NCBI GenBank assembly: GCA_011800155.1
Contig: CM022371.1
Coordinates: forward strand, 3,410,001-3,474,000
DNA length: 64,000 nt
DNA from: Flammulina velutipes
Lineage: Eukaryota; Basidiomycota; Agaricomycetes; Agaricales; Physalacriaceae
Direction of reading: 5' to 3'
The notes under the pieces were generated by a model. The model saw only the letters and a program-made list of their open reading frames with translations, was not told the DNA's origin and did not search any database. Numbering within the stretch: position 1 is the stretch's first letter; each line of letters opens with the position of its first letter. This document shows, piece by piece, positions 41,219 to 52,649 of the stretch. The translations under genes were made by a program, and so were the position numbers.

Positions 41219-42815
41219 TCAGTTCAAGTCTACTTCCACCGTATCTCCAACATCCTCGTCACCGTCGTCCGTGGAACTGGTGGACCTCTCCTTCTCCACC
41301 GGTGGTGGAGGCGGTACCTCGATATTGGATGGTGTGACGACACCCGCCCTTGCAGCTTGAGCATCTCTGCTGATATCACCCTGCAGCACCGAAGGCGGCG
41401 AGTCGGCTCGCTCTGAGGGTAACGTCGACTTCCTACCTGGAGTCTCAGAAACCACCGGAGACGAAACGGGGGAAGGGAACCTGAAATCCTTGTTCATCGT
41501 GCCAGAGCGACTCTTGCGTTTTGACGCTGTGTCTGTGAGGCTTGCTGGCTTTGAGGCGCGGTGTTCTTCCTCGTCCTCCTCCGGCGTGGGCTCGAACTTT
41601 TGGCGAGTGACGGGGCTTTCTGCGGATGTTTGGTTGACGAAGCTGGACGCGGCAGCGGGCGGAGAGGTGGAATCGGGGGCACGGCTCGATACAGGCATAG
41701 ATGCACGTTTGTCTTGCAGAGGCGTGGGGTTACTTTGGGTGCGACTGAGGCTGACTTGGGACATTGATTGCGTCCTTGCTGGCAAAGCACGTTCGGACTT
41801 GAGGTCAAATGCACCGATTGGCACCATGCTACAGGGTAAGATGATCAGTTACGCTGAAGGTAGGTTCAAGACGCGCATACCGTTTCTCAGTGTGACACGC
41901 AATCACCCAGTCGGGGTATAGGATAGGTATGCTGAGCTGCAACGCTCTTTGGTATTCCACGCCGGGAGCATTGACGACACCTCCAGTGGCCTGAGCACCT
42001 GAAGGCGTCGCAGCTGGCGTGGTGCATATGAAGTGCGTAGTGTCGATTTGGATCTTGTCGCTCCATTTTGCCTTCATGTCGCGTAATGCCATTTTCGCGT
42101 TCTCGAGCAGCACTTCGTCCTGTACGTTTCCGAAACAGACGGATATTCCAGACGTGTCTTGCATGGTGTGGGTGCGTACACGGATGAGGTTGGAGGGGAA
42201 AGTCCCTGCGGAGGTGCGGAGGACGAGCTGGAAGGTGTACTCTTCGTCGGTCTGGAGACCGGAAAGTTTGGTGGACGTGTTGGTGAGGGGCGACGGTATG
42301 GATGCCAGACGTTCGCCGTTGCGGTATATGTCCAGAGACCGTAATTTTGCAGTGGCGAGAACGACAGACGGCCATTCCAGTGTTACGGATGTTTGGGTAA
42401 CGTGTCGCAGCTGTCGGGGAGTCAGAGATGTAAAGTAATGCGACAGAGATGTACGCACTTGCAGCTCTGGTGGATGTGGCCGTTCATTCCCAAATTCTCG
42501 TAGAATGGCATCCTGCAACTCCCAGAATTCTGCTTCGCGCCGTTTCTCTTCCGCGTGGTTCTGGTTGACAGCGATACTGACTATCGAGCCAGTTGTCGCT
42601 CCGGAAGGTAGAAGTATCGATGGAAATTCTATGAGGTGGGCGCGCTCGCCAATGAGGATCTAAAGACGAGTATCGGATATGTTCTATATGCCAGGACAAT
42701 GTACGCACAGCCATGCCCGCATCTAAAGACTGTCAATAATATATCTTACAGTTTATCTTGTATGCTCACCTAGCTTTCCCACCGTAAAAGTGAAGCTCTC
42801 TAGTGATTGGTCCAT
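41219..42815 (-). CDS. CHS5: Chs5-like exomer scaffold protein
   Basis: Exons start at 42815-42770 (MDQSLESFTFTVGKL), then a 14-nt microexon at 42722-42709 (DAGMA), then ILIGERAHLIEFPSILLPSG. These make the N-terminal dimerisation part of Chs5. An FN3 domain follows (TSVTLEWPSVVLATAKLRSL, LQTDEEYTFQLVLRTSAG), then a BRCT domain (GISVCFGNVQDEVLLENAKM, THFICTTPA, PILYPDWVIACHTEKR). The last 200 residues are acidic and disordered, ending DVGDTVEVDLN. Chs5 scaffolds exomer, which carries chitin synthase and other cargo from the trans-Golgi to the plasma membrane through Arf1. Order and motifs leave little doubt. Confidence 0.9.
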
Positions 42816-43203
42816 CGTTTGAGGAAGGGAGATACGCGTCGACAAGGTGGTCGAAAAAGGAAAGTATATTATCTTCCCACGGCCTTTGCTCCCGCTTGAT
42901 GTTACGCCACGTACTGAGTCTGGCAGGAGCCGTAGCCGGGATGAATAAATTCAGATTATAAAATTGTGATAGGCGATGTATCGTTACAACTTCCTTCCCG
43001 CAGGTGAAATCATTCTCAATATACGGGCTACTGGGTGCGACGGTTGGGTTACCAGTCGTGCGCCGCGTCAGAAACAAGGAGAAAAGCAGCAGTAACTAGC
43101 TGTGCTCGCAGACATAGGTTAAAATGCGCTAAAATTCTGTCCATAAGAACGTAAAGTAATAAGGATTGGTCGTTACTAATAAAATAATACCACCAAATAG
43201 CAT

Positions 43204-44280
43204 CTATGCCATCGCGTACGGGTAAACACGAGACTGCTGTAAGCTAATCGTCTCTTCAGATTTAGTCTCCAGGCTCTGCAGGACTTTCACAGGGTGATAG
43301 ACATTGAATAGAATGGAGACTTGAGCCATGAGCGTCGCGTCAAAAGCATAGATCCACTGTAAAACATATCAGCACATGTCAAATAACGGTATGTTTGTGA
43401 CGCACAATCTCCTTCTGCATGAAATATCCATCCCTCCCACCGGCATACTCGATCAAACGGAACACCGAACGAATGAGGATCAAAGCACTGGAGAAGTACA
43501 GAGCGTACAGCAGTCTCTGCCATCCTTGCTGGTCTACCGAACGGCGACGTCTCATGCGAATGTGGAAGATGGCAGTGACGAGGACGAAGAAGCCGAAGAA
43601 CACGAGTTGTACCCCAAGACCGACCATAATGATGGTTTTGCCCAACTCGGCCGTGTCAGCCTTTGTGGACATGCCGCCACCTAATTTCGGTGAGTTCCGA
43701 TGTTGCCAGCAGACAAAGAAGGCTTACCTCCCGACTGTGCTAGGAAACTGATAACATCGCCAAAGACAAAGAATTTCGTCAACCATCGGACACGGATTAC
43801 GGATAAGTCTTCAGCGTGTAGTACAACTATCAGGCGACCCAAAACGACATAGATGCTGGCTGCCTGGGGAGAAAGTTAGAAGCCTCTTCCACCTCCAGGG
43901 GAACTTGACTCACAAATAGAGAAGGAGCAAGGAGAATAAAAAGAGTCTGGGTTGCGTAGTACATCGTGCTATCTGGCTTTTTGTTCGACATCATTCGGGC
44001 AACGTAACCGATAGACTCCACTGCGAAAGGATTAGATAGTTCTGGAGGTTGTGCCATGGCGAACTTACTATTGGCTCCAATAGCCATAGCCACGAAGTAC
44101 CAGGCGCGCAAACGCCATATCTGAAAGAAATGCAAAGCCGCAGACGCCAGGAAAATTCCCATGAACGCGGCGGCTGCGACAAAAGAAGGGGTGTAACTAT
44201 AGACAAACAAATACTGTCAGCACATCCCAATAGAGAGTACGCCGAGAGAGAACTTACTGGTACAGTTCAATGTCTGCCAT
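43204..44280 (-). CDS. RTA1-like multi-pass membrane protein
   Basis: Exon 1 (MADIELY) splices to YTPSFVAAAAFMGIFLASAA, followed by further hydrophobic helices: RAWYFVAMAIGANS, YYATQTLFILLAPSLFVAAS, IIMVGLGVQLVFFGFFVLVT, LLYALYFSSALILIRSVFRL. The family signature around SVFRLIEYAGGRDGYFM and the final helix (LQWIYAFDATLMAQVSILFN) place it in the RTA1 (lipid-translocating exporter-like) family, typically seven helices and about 300 residues. Members affect resistance to membrane-active compounds such as 7-aminocholesterol in yeast. The C-terminus ends VYPYAMA. Confidence 0.85.
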
Positions 44281-44435
44281 CTTCTAGAAGTGCAAAAAAT
44301 AGAAACGAGAAAAAGTGAAGAAGAAGTGGGTGATAGCGTCTATGTTCCAACATCTGGAATAAATACACTCAAAGAGCGAACGAAGGGACAGAGCGAACGA
44401 AGAGCGAGGACGCCCATGTTCAATAGTGTGATCGG

Positions 44436-44892
44436 CTACAACACGCAGTTGAGTATAACTTCCTTTGTGACTGCGGAATGCGCACGATGGCCTGATTCGT
44501 CTCCGTCAACATAACGACGCGTCGGGCATGCAAGACGGATCACAGAGTGTGAGGCGTCCCAGACAGATGCGACGAAGAGCGAAGGCGGGAGAATCTCGCG
44601 CAGCAGATAATCGATAACCTGCGGCCCTGTTGTATTGTTCAAACCACTTTGTCTTCTGTGTTCCAGTCTCGAGTCAAGATGGTAGCGCCGTGTACGATCT
44701 TTCAACAAATCGATGATTGGTTGTACGAGCAACAAGGGAGGATAATGAGTGAAGCACAAAGGGAGCAGACCATGAAAGACAGGATTGCACACTCACAATA
44801 AGATAACTGGAGTATGGACAATTTGTATCCTGACGATCTTCGGTGTTGCGTCGTACGAATGGAATAGAGGTTGCTATCCTAGCCGCCCTCAC
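44436..44892 (-). CDS. Hypothetical small protein, weak
   Basis: A possible two-exon gene: MRAARIATSIPFVRRNTEDR, an intron of about 100 nt, then HLDSRLEHRRQSGLNNTTGP and VIDYLLREILPPSLFVASVW to a stop near 44436. Codon content is reasonable but nothing is recognised and the intron is longer than usual here. Confidence 0.3.
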
Positions 44893-45131
44893 AAATCAAT
44901 TCAGAACCACGGTCAACAGATTGGTTCAACCACGAGGTAGATAAAATGCCTAGATGAAACACAACATGACGATGCTCCTCGAAGAAGTATCGGCAGCAGA
45001 GTTGACTCGCCGATGGGATCGATAAATTTCGTAGAGGCGCTCATTATGCCCAGAGCCAACGCGGCTGATTAGCAGAAGGCGATTCGGATTGAAACTGTCT
45101 TCTCCAAAATACGCGAGTGATTGTGCAGCAA

Positions 45132-46223
45132 CTATGAATATATTTCTTTCGATAGAAACTCGTATCGTGTCCTAGCAGCACCGACGCATGATAGTAACGC
45201 ATCTTGTGAGCCAGAATCAGCGCCGACTTGCGAAACTGACGATATTTTGCCTTCGCTGTACATGACCACGGAAATGGACGTGTCCAAGAGAGGCTCTTCG
45301 AATGATGCTGGATCGGGAAATACGTGAGTCCTATGAAAATCATATATGAGTGATAGTTGAGAGGTTATTGAACGAGGTGAACGCACGAATCAAAGACACC
45401 AAATGACATCGCTATAGGAAGATGTTTGAGTTCGAGTGCAGTCAAAGTCTTCCGAGAACATGTTGTGCGGCCAGTGTCTTCATTGTAAGTGGCCTTCGGC
45501 AGCATGGCTAAAAAAATGTCAGAACGGCATTGCCGATGAACAAATGGACGAACTGTTCTTTAGCGCTGCGACCATGGCGATCAAAGCAGCGTCAAACACA
45601 TTGCCGTCATAATTAATGCAGGTCGCATCGACATAAAGCACCCAGGCAGATTTTCCGGGATGTATGCAGAGGGATTCCAGGGGAAGCATGCCGGTTCTGC
45701 GAGTCTCCTTTAAGCATCCCGGCGAACGGAGAGGTTTTGATCACATACGAAACCAGCACTTCATTCAAGCGATCCGACAATACTTGCGCCTCTTCTGTTG
45801 GAGGACCAGGTTTGAATTTTGGCGAACAGATGGCAGGCAAGTCAAGATTAGGGACTACATTCTGTCTCTGTGAGTCAGCGTCTCTCGGATACGCCAGAAT
45901 ACTCACCTAAAAAACCTTTGTGCGGTTCATCCAACTCGGGCTCAGCGATTTCTGCCTTGACTCCGCATACCACCGTCGTGTCCCCTATACGAACAAGGGC
46001 AGACCCGTTCGCGGTAGATATAGAGCCTTTCAGAACTCAGATTGGATGGAAGACAGGAAAAGTAGCCAAACGTACCAACATTCGCAGATACGTCTCTCCA
46101 CGCGTCGATTGGGCGTCCATCAGGTCGTATGCCTTCAGCAACGAAGCGCTCGAGATATACACGTGGATGCAGTCTTTGGAAAACAGCAGCCTTGAGCGCA
46201 TCCTGTTCAGTCGAAGTCGCCAT
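45132..46223 (-). CDS. RRP43: Exosome complex subunit Rrp43 (RNase PH-fold)
   Basis: Starts [20 protein letters not shown], then [20 protein letters not shown], the N-terminal signature of RNase PH-like exosome subunits. Exon 2 has [20 protein letters not shown]; later exons carry [39 protein letters not shown] and [13 protein letters not shown]. The C-terminus reads [20 protein letters not shown] and ends in KEIYS. Rrp43 is one of six RNase PH-fold ring proteins of the RNA exosome (nuclear and cytoplasmic 3'-5' decay and processing) and is itself catalytically inactive. Length about 300 residues fits the family. Confidence 0.87.
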
Positions 46224-46623
46224 CTTCGTGGTGATGGCAAAAGGTGGCCCGGCTAATTCCTCGATCTCGATTCTATTTCTTACTTGATCACAAATTCACA
46301 AAACTTTCTACCCTTTTCTACCCAGCTTACCCAGCTACTTATTTGTAAATAAAAGGACGGCCTTAGCTGCTTGCAGTCATATCCCCAGTCATCTACACGA
46401 TTCCACGACCGCCGCAATTTTGTAACGTATGTGTCCTGCAACGTAGCTGGCTGGCTGAAGTAGAGCTATATGTCTTGAAGTATGGCTCCACAGGACCCAC
46501 GTCAGTCTGCTTATGGCTACAACCGGCTGTCTTGATGTCGTTCACAAGGAAGAATTACATGTTCTCGTCTGTCAATGCATCAGCCACGGTAGAGAGAAAA
46601 CGTCGTTAGACTAACATTCATGT

Positions 46624-47517
46624 TCATGGCCTCCAATTCAAGGCCGTCGATATACGTCGATACCATGCATCCTGGTCCCGATACCAACCGCAAACGATAG
46701 GAATCATCGTGTCCCAGCCCTCCAGCACCGTGTCGTTGGCGCATTTCGAACAACGAGATTGGACTCGCATGGTCGCAAACTCCACCCACGGAGGATAGAA
46801 TCCCGTCATATCAAAGTCAATAAGCCATAGACGTCCATCATCTCCATAGATAATGTTCCTAGGGTTCAGATCCTGGTGTGTGAGAACCAGAGGCTCCGAG
46901 TCGTCCATCTCTCCCACCAAACCCGCAGTTGGGTAATCTCTCCTATCCTTGTGTTCCTTCAAAATCTGCATTCGCTGGTTGAGGAACTGTGTGAATTCTG
47001 CGTACGAATTGAATGGTCCTCGAGAAGGAACGAACGCAGACCACAGGTTCGAATAGCCTTTTAAGCCGCGTTGTCCTGGTACACCAAGAGGGCCCGGGAT
47101 GGTCTCTCGCTCTGGATGGCGAACCTTACGCAATTGAAGGACGTATGAACGCAGTGTAAGTGCTACGCGAACTCGAGCCGGCCACGAGAGACGGGGCCAG
47201 ACGGAGAGCAGTTGCTCTCCCGGGATGTGCTCCATGGCAATGAAATAGCGGCCCTGTATTTGGGAAACACGATAAATCTGCGGGACAGGAATGGTTGTTT
47301 GCTCGAGGATGAGTTGTTGAGCAAGCGCTTCGGCTGGGTAGATGTCATTGCCTTCAGCGTCACGGGTGGGCTTTATGACAGTATTTTTGGTGATCTTCCT
47401 GACGTTGTCGGTTCCAATGGCGGAGGGCCCGAAGGCACGGGCATCGGCCAGGCGATGAAGTTTGAGTATCTGTGCGTTGCTCAAGTTGTCGATATCGGAC
47501 GGCTGTGAGATGTACAT
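46624..47517 (-). CDS. APH-fold kinase-like phosphotransferase, 297 aa
   Basis: A single open exon. The N-lobe shows NTVIKPTRDAEGNDIYPAEA and YFIAMEHIPGEQLLSVW (hinge). The catalytic loop is VLTHQDLNPRNIIYGDDGRL (H-x-D...N) and the metal-binding motif is WLIDFDMTGFYPPWVEFATM (D-F-D). This is the aminoglycoside-phosphotransferase/choline-kinase fold, expanded in agaricomycetes, probably acting on a small molecule. No antibiotic link should be assumed. All expected catalytic residues are visible. Confidence 0.85.
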   Translation of the reverse strand: MYISQPSDIDNLSNAQILKLHRLADARAFGPSAIGTDNVRKITKNTVIKPTRDAEGNDIYPAEALAQQLILEQTTIPVPQIYRVSQIQGRYFIAMEHIPGEQLLSVWPRLSWPARVRVALTLRSYVLQLRKVRHPERETIPGPLGVPGQRGLKGYSNLWSAFVPSRGPFNSYAEFTQFLNQRMQILKEHKDRRDYPTAGLVGEMDDSEPLVLTHQDLNPRNIIYGDDGRLWLIDFDMTGFYPPWVEFATMRVQSRCSKCANDTVLEGWDTMIPIVCGWYRDQDAWYRRISTALNWRP

Positions 47518-47990
47518 GGTAAGAAGAATTTGCTAACTCGGTATCGACAAACATTGTGGATTACACCTAATTGTGGATTATCAAGAATTGTGGCGGCGAG
47601 TTCGCAACGATTCCACGTCAGGCGCCCTTGAGGATTGCTGGAGGTAATGAGATGTTGATCAGCTGCCTGGGACTGAGTATTGCGTACTTTGGAAAGATCG
47701 TGTCCATTGATGACGGTAGGAACCTGTTTGCTCGATGCGCTCGCAATTGATTTGAGACGGTAGACCGGTCCGCTGAGAAGAACGATGACATGTTTCGACT
47801 TTGGATCCTAACAAGTGCCAAGCATCGGTACGCTCTGTCTCTCGGCGCAGTATTTCCGTTTACTGATTCTTTCTAGATGCATTAGCATTGGCCATCCCAT
47901 TTGTAGTTTGCCTTGTTGATTTACCGTCCTAGCTATCTGCAAAGGAACCGTCGTTGTATACAAAATCTATTTGCTCGCATAACATCTGCG

Positions 47991-49152
47991 CTACCTTTGG
48001 ATAACACCCTTCAACACCGCGAGCTCCGCATTTATGATGCTACTCGTAGCTGCGCCAATCGACACATTATTGGCCAGCACCACGAATTTTATGTCCAACA
48101 CCTGGCATTGGCGCACTCGGCCCACCGACACACTGGCGCCATCCTGGTAATTGCGATCCAACCGCGGCTGAGGGCGATCTGGCTCCTCGTGCACGACGAT
48201 GGTCCTTCTCGGTGCGGAGGGACACCCAAGGGCCTGCGCATCGGGGCTGAACGCCGCTAACGCCTCACGCACTTGTTGAGGACTCGGAGGTGGTCTCCGG
48301 GAAAAGCGAACCGATACACATTCTGTATGGCCATCGATGACGGGCACGCGATTACACGATGCTGAGACGCGTAGCGGGTGTCGTGCGTGCATGTCGAACG
48401 ATTTTATGCCTTCGTCAGATTCGGCAATTCCACCTAGGATCTTGAGCGTCTCCCATTCCATCTTTTCCTCCTCGCCACTGATGTAGGGCACGACGTTGTC
48501 CATGATATCCAGGCTGGATATGCCCGGATAACCAGCGCCTGATATGGCCTGCATGGTGGTGACGAGCAGTGACTCGACCGGACCAAATGCTTTTTCGAGC
48601 GCGGCGAGCGGAATGACATAGGCTGTAGTGGAGCAATTGGCGTTGGTAACGATGAAGCCTTTCTTTAGCGGTGGCGAGTGCAGTGATCGTTGTTGGGGGA
48701 TGATAGCAAGATGGGAAGCGTTGACGAGTGGGACGATGAGCGGGACGTGAGGATCTCGCCTGAAGTTTTTGGCGTTGGAGAACACCGCGAGCTCGGCGGA
48801 TCTGAAGGCAGCCTCTGAAGCCGCGACAGTGAGTCAATAGGGCGAAATTGGATGAAATAAGCGCACCGATGTCGCCTGCTACATCGGCGTCTAATCCGGA
48901 GAACACGATGGCACAATCGGCAAAGTTCTCTGGCTTGCAGTCAAGGACGGTGATATCGCGAACTGTGGATGGTATAGGAGTCGTTTGTTTCCATTTGACA
49001 GCTTTTGCATAGGGCTTGTTGGCTGATCTTGAGGATGCTCCCAAAGCGCTAATGACGAACCACGGGTGGGCAGATAGCAATGTGATAAACCGCTGGCCAA
49101 CGGTTCCCGTAGCGCCCAGTACTCCGACGTTTATTTGTCGCCCTTCCTGCAT
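47991..49152 (-). CDS. HOM2: Aspartate-semialdehyde dehydrogenase
   Basis: Reads MQEGRQINVGVLGATGTVGQ with the NADP-binding glycine motif, then WFVISALGASSRSANKPYAK. After one short intron near 48820-48868 come NFRRDPHVPLIVPLVNASHL and the active-site cysteine in FIVTNANCSTTAYVIPL, GAGYPGISSLDIMDNVVPYI, and HTECVSVRFSRR. It reduces aspartyl phosphate to aspartate semialdehyde, the step before homoserine in the threonine/methionine route. About 370 residues, normal for fungi. An in-frame ATG at 49236 would add 28 residues (MALNHEASSS...); the shorter start fits the family better. It is divergent from EMC6. Confidence 0.92.
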
Positions 49153-49393
49153 TGTGTGGCGCGGATATTTGGATAGAAATCGGCTGGAATTGAAATCAAT
49201 ACTGTCAGAGCTTGATGCTTCATGATTGAGAGCCATTGACTGACGCTAAGACGCTTGCCTGAACGAGCAAGGCAGACCGGTCCTTTTCTGACTCACGTGT
49301 CGGATAACAGACGGAGATTGCCGGCGGAGTTGCGTCGGGGCTCGAATTGCCCAGACGCACAATTGCAAACCTATAACTCATCACAAACCAGTC

Positions 49394-49821
49394 ATGTCAG
49401 CAGCGGCAGAAGCTGCAGCGCAACTCATATACGGTCCCAATGTCCAGGCCAACTCCTCCTTGGTCACTGTAAAGTTCATATCCGCGTGCTTCGCGGGTGC
49501 TGTCGCTGGAATACTTGGCCTTGAAAACTGGACTGGCTTCGCGTTGTTCCTTCTGTCCACACTGTTCACCTCCTTCTGCATTCACACCATCAACTGCCGG
49601 GGCACGCCATCCAAATATCTGCCTGGCGGAATCTCAGACATGGTCAATCCTGGTCAGGATAATGCCTTTACCTTTGTGCTAGTATGGACGCTCTTCTACG
49701 GTATTTGACTTTGCATATACCTTCCATCTACATACTCACGCGTCTGTAAGGTATCGTTCATGGTCAGTTACCCCACATGAGGTTAGCAACGCGTACTGAC
49801 TTCTCCACAGTATACGACTGA
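49394..49821 (+). CDS. EMC6: ER membrane protein complex subunit 6
   Basis: Exon 1 (49394-49700) encodes MSAAAEAAAQLIYGPNVQAN, SSLVTVKFISACFAGAVAGI and a second and third hydrophobic segment (FALFLLSTLFTSFCIHTI, FTFVLVWTLFYG). A 12-nt microexon (49751-49762, GTATCGTTCATG) and a last exon of 11 nt (49811-49821) complete the ending LFYGIVHVYD, typical of EMC6. Total 109 residues, as expected. EMC6 is a small core subunit of the ER membrane complex, which inserts tail-anchored and multipass proteins. Without the microexon the frame stops at GI, so this splice pattern is strongly supported. Confidence 0.9.
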
Positions 49822-49829
49822 ATATGGAC

Positions 49830-51072
49830 GTCTATTGCAATCATTTTGGTGCGTCATTTCTTTTTGGGCAAACCTCTTATTCAAAATAGCATTTAGCGCA
49901 CACTCGACGTGCGATAGATTATCGATACTTTCTCAGCAAGGCTTAGATCGTCGCACAAAGTGTGAAGAGGCTGTCAGATCAATATACTGTGCCACTTCGT
50001 TACCCAGGACACTCCACTTCAGCTCTCAATGTCAGTCACGGTGCCTCTAAGAACTAAAGTATTCTTAGTATTATCCTTCAGCGCCAATATAGGCTAGCCG
50101 TGGAGATAGGGATTCGAATTGCAAGATGCTACTGGTAAATCACTGTGGGAAACCTTGCCTCCATTCCGATTCCACGCCCGACATGCCCGCTTGGTGAGGC
50201 TGCCATAGCCAAAAAGTTTTACTGGGCAAGAAGCTTTGACGCGCCTTCTTACATGGAAGGCCCCAGAGCGTGGCGGTCCTTGTCCCGCAAATCTCAGTGT
50301 TCCTTCATCTCGCCCATCGACTTCACGTTATTCGCAGGCATAAGACAAGTTTCAGATTATCATGGAATTTTGGCCCTTGCTTAAGTGTATGATTGAAAGT
50401 ACCATCTCATGGTAGACAAGACAGCTCTGATTACATCTCTCCAAAGCCCAAGACTCTGGATGAATTGGAAATGCTTTCAGTTCTTGTGAGTCGCACTGAC
50501 TCCGTTGCGAAGGAATGGTGCGTACGATGTGGCGTAGCTGGCCTAGGCCCCATTTTGGCTCTGGTAATGATACAGGTCTACCGACGGTCTGAGAAAACGA
50601 ACCTGAGTCTATTACATGCATGAAGAAACCTTTGCGGAAAGCTCTTGGATGATGGATCAAGCACTCCATTCCAATTTCCGATTGGCAAAGGATACAAGAG
50701 CGTCAGTCCAGGTAGAAATTTGGCGTCTGGAGGGTAGATAATGTCTAATTGAGTATCTTTCTTTACTATAATCGAAGAGGGCGCTCGGAAGGCTGACATA
50801 GAGATTTAGCAATGGTCGGCGTTCAAACGACAATCTTCAATCGTGATCTCGGAAGCATTTGCGGATTGATTGCGGGGGGCCCGAGTTCAGGTCCAGGCCT
50901 CGTGCGCCACCACGCGATGCCACGCGGCACGTTTAATTTCCCCACGTGTTGAACTTGTCCATCTCGGACTTCCTTGTTCGTATACAAAATCCAGGCCACC
51001 ATTAAACAATAATATCTATGGCCAGTACCGGCGCACCGGTCCTTCTCTCCTGCTTGACCCATCTCCCCACCC
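49830..51072. other. Intergenic stretch, weak ORFs only
   Basis: Overlapping short ORFs on both strands around 50145-50800. The minus-strand one at 50578-50799 (IIVKKDTQLDIIYPPDAKFL) looks the most protein-like, but no start, splice or motif supports a gene. Confidence 0.35.
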
Positions 51073-51806
51073 ATGCCTACTTCTCAAGTCCTCCTTCAGT
51101 ATGGCTCTGACCCTTTCAATTCGCGTTACGAAGATGCAGAAGGAAGATCGGCGTTCACACTGTCAGTCAGCTCTAATCTTGACAGCAAATCTGACGTTTG
51201 ACGTTTCCTGTTAGATCACTGGTGGATGACTCTACCGGCCGCTCTTTGACTATTCTCTAATCCCTCGTCAGGCCTCCAACACGCCAAATCTAGTGATCAA
51301 GGTAACGCGGGAAGTGGCTTGGTCGCAGAACCATCCGACTATCATGGGCCCCTCGAATTCTTTCTTCTACTTTGGTCCTCGAAATTCACCAGGATTCGTG
51401 GTTTATGGAAATACGCGCGTCAACGTACCCATGCCCTACCTAATGAGACAACAGCGCGAGGGGAGCTCGTACGTCTCCCCCTCTTTGTCGCTCTACAGCA
51501 CTCCATCTCACATATTATCCCATCCTAGATCACGCTATTTTACTTCACAAAGTGGGAAAATCTACAAGTGGAGAATGTCACAACAACGTATGGAGGTACG
51601 CTTGTCCGACGTAGTGAAGTATTTGACCTCACCCAACTTCCTACCTAGTGCATGGATGGTCGGAATCTCGTGGCGGTGTGGGACGTCAGCCACCCCGAAG
51701 AAGAATTCTACGCACGCTTGACCATCAAACCAGCCGGTCTTCTTTTCGTAACGGAAATACTCACCACCCTAATACTAAATCGCATGGCGCAAGACCTCAA
51801 TTGGTG
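51073..51806 (+). CDS. DUF6593-family protein
   Basis: Starts [20 protein letters not shown] and EGRSAFTL; the middle reads [36 protein letters not shown] and the later exons [51 protein letters not shown]. This order (SGKxYKW, ExxD..N.VAxW, xxLTIxxxG, TEIxTTLxLNRM) is the DUF6593 domain common in mushrooms, of unknown function. Between the first exon and the main body the best in-frame solution uses a 7-nt exon (ATCACTG, about 51214) flanked by two introns; a missed base is the alternative. Ends in LNW. Confidence 0.7.
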
Positions 51807-51918
51807 ACCCCCGTATCAAGACTCATCGTCCCATTGCCGACACTGTATCAATTATCCAATCCTAGTTCGTCTCCTCCCATCGCAGGACTTTTTGTTGTAC
51901 GCCGGTGTATTAACACCT

Positions 51919-52643
51919 CTATTTATTCAGCACACATGTACACTGTGACTCATTCAATTCAAGGACTTCTTCTATGCGAGCTGAGCTGAAAACGCGTCCC
52001 TCGTTTTTACGCAATTCAAGGGCATGCTTACAAGTTGCAGCCGTGCATCGACCTGGATCCTTGTATCCTTCTACCGCAATCTCCACTGGGCCTCGCAAAA
52101 CCTCCGAGATACGATCACTCGACCCGCAACGTTCCACCAATCTCGCGTGTGCCACACCACTGGCCGATATAAATTCACGCCACGAACAACTCGTGCGACG
52201 CGAAGTGCGCTCGAATTTCAAATTGGACTTATCGTCGTCAATTATGGTGCTTCTTGGACAGAAACTGTCCAAATGTAATACGAATTCCGCATCTTTCACG
52301 TGGCGCTCGTCAACGCGTGTTGAGGTGGATGGAGCAAGATACTGGCTATCGATTGGATGTGGATGCACCGGGAGACTGGTTTTGTTGGAGTGGACTTTGT
52401 CGGGTGGCTCTGACCGTCGAGTCTCCATGGGCATTGTACCACCTGTGCACGTGTTCATTGCGGGATTCTCGACGCCACTATGTATATGTTACGTTGTTTC
52501 AATCGAACCGCCGGGAAATATCGTTCGCCTGTTGCATCATGACCTCCCTGTTCCGAATAGGAATTCTTGGCCTGATAACATCGCATGGATCTAACCTCCT
52601 CGTTGTACGAGGTTATCTCAGTTCGCTTCGGAGCCATACCTAG
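51919..52643. other. Overlapping ORFs on both strands, coding strand unclear
   Basis: A minus-strand ORF (52458-51919, containing KSNLKFERTSRRTSCSWREF) and plus-strand ORFs (51974-52594 and 52254-52643, containing ARQRVLRWMEQDTGYRLDVD) cover the same DNA. None has a recognised motif. One of them is probably real, but I cannot say which. Confidence 0.35.
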
Positions 52644-52649
52644 GTTTTA

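Noticed and set aside
46624..47517. Antibiotic-resistance aminoglycoside phosphotransferase
   Set aside because: Only the fold and catalytic motifs are shared; such kinases are numerous in mushrooms and no resistance context is present.
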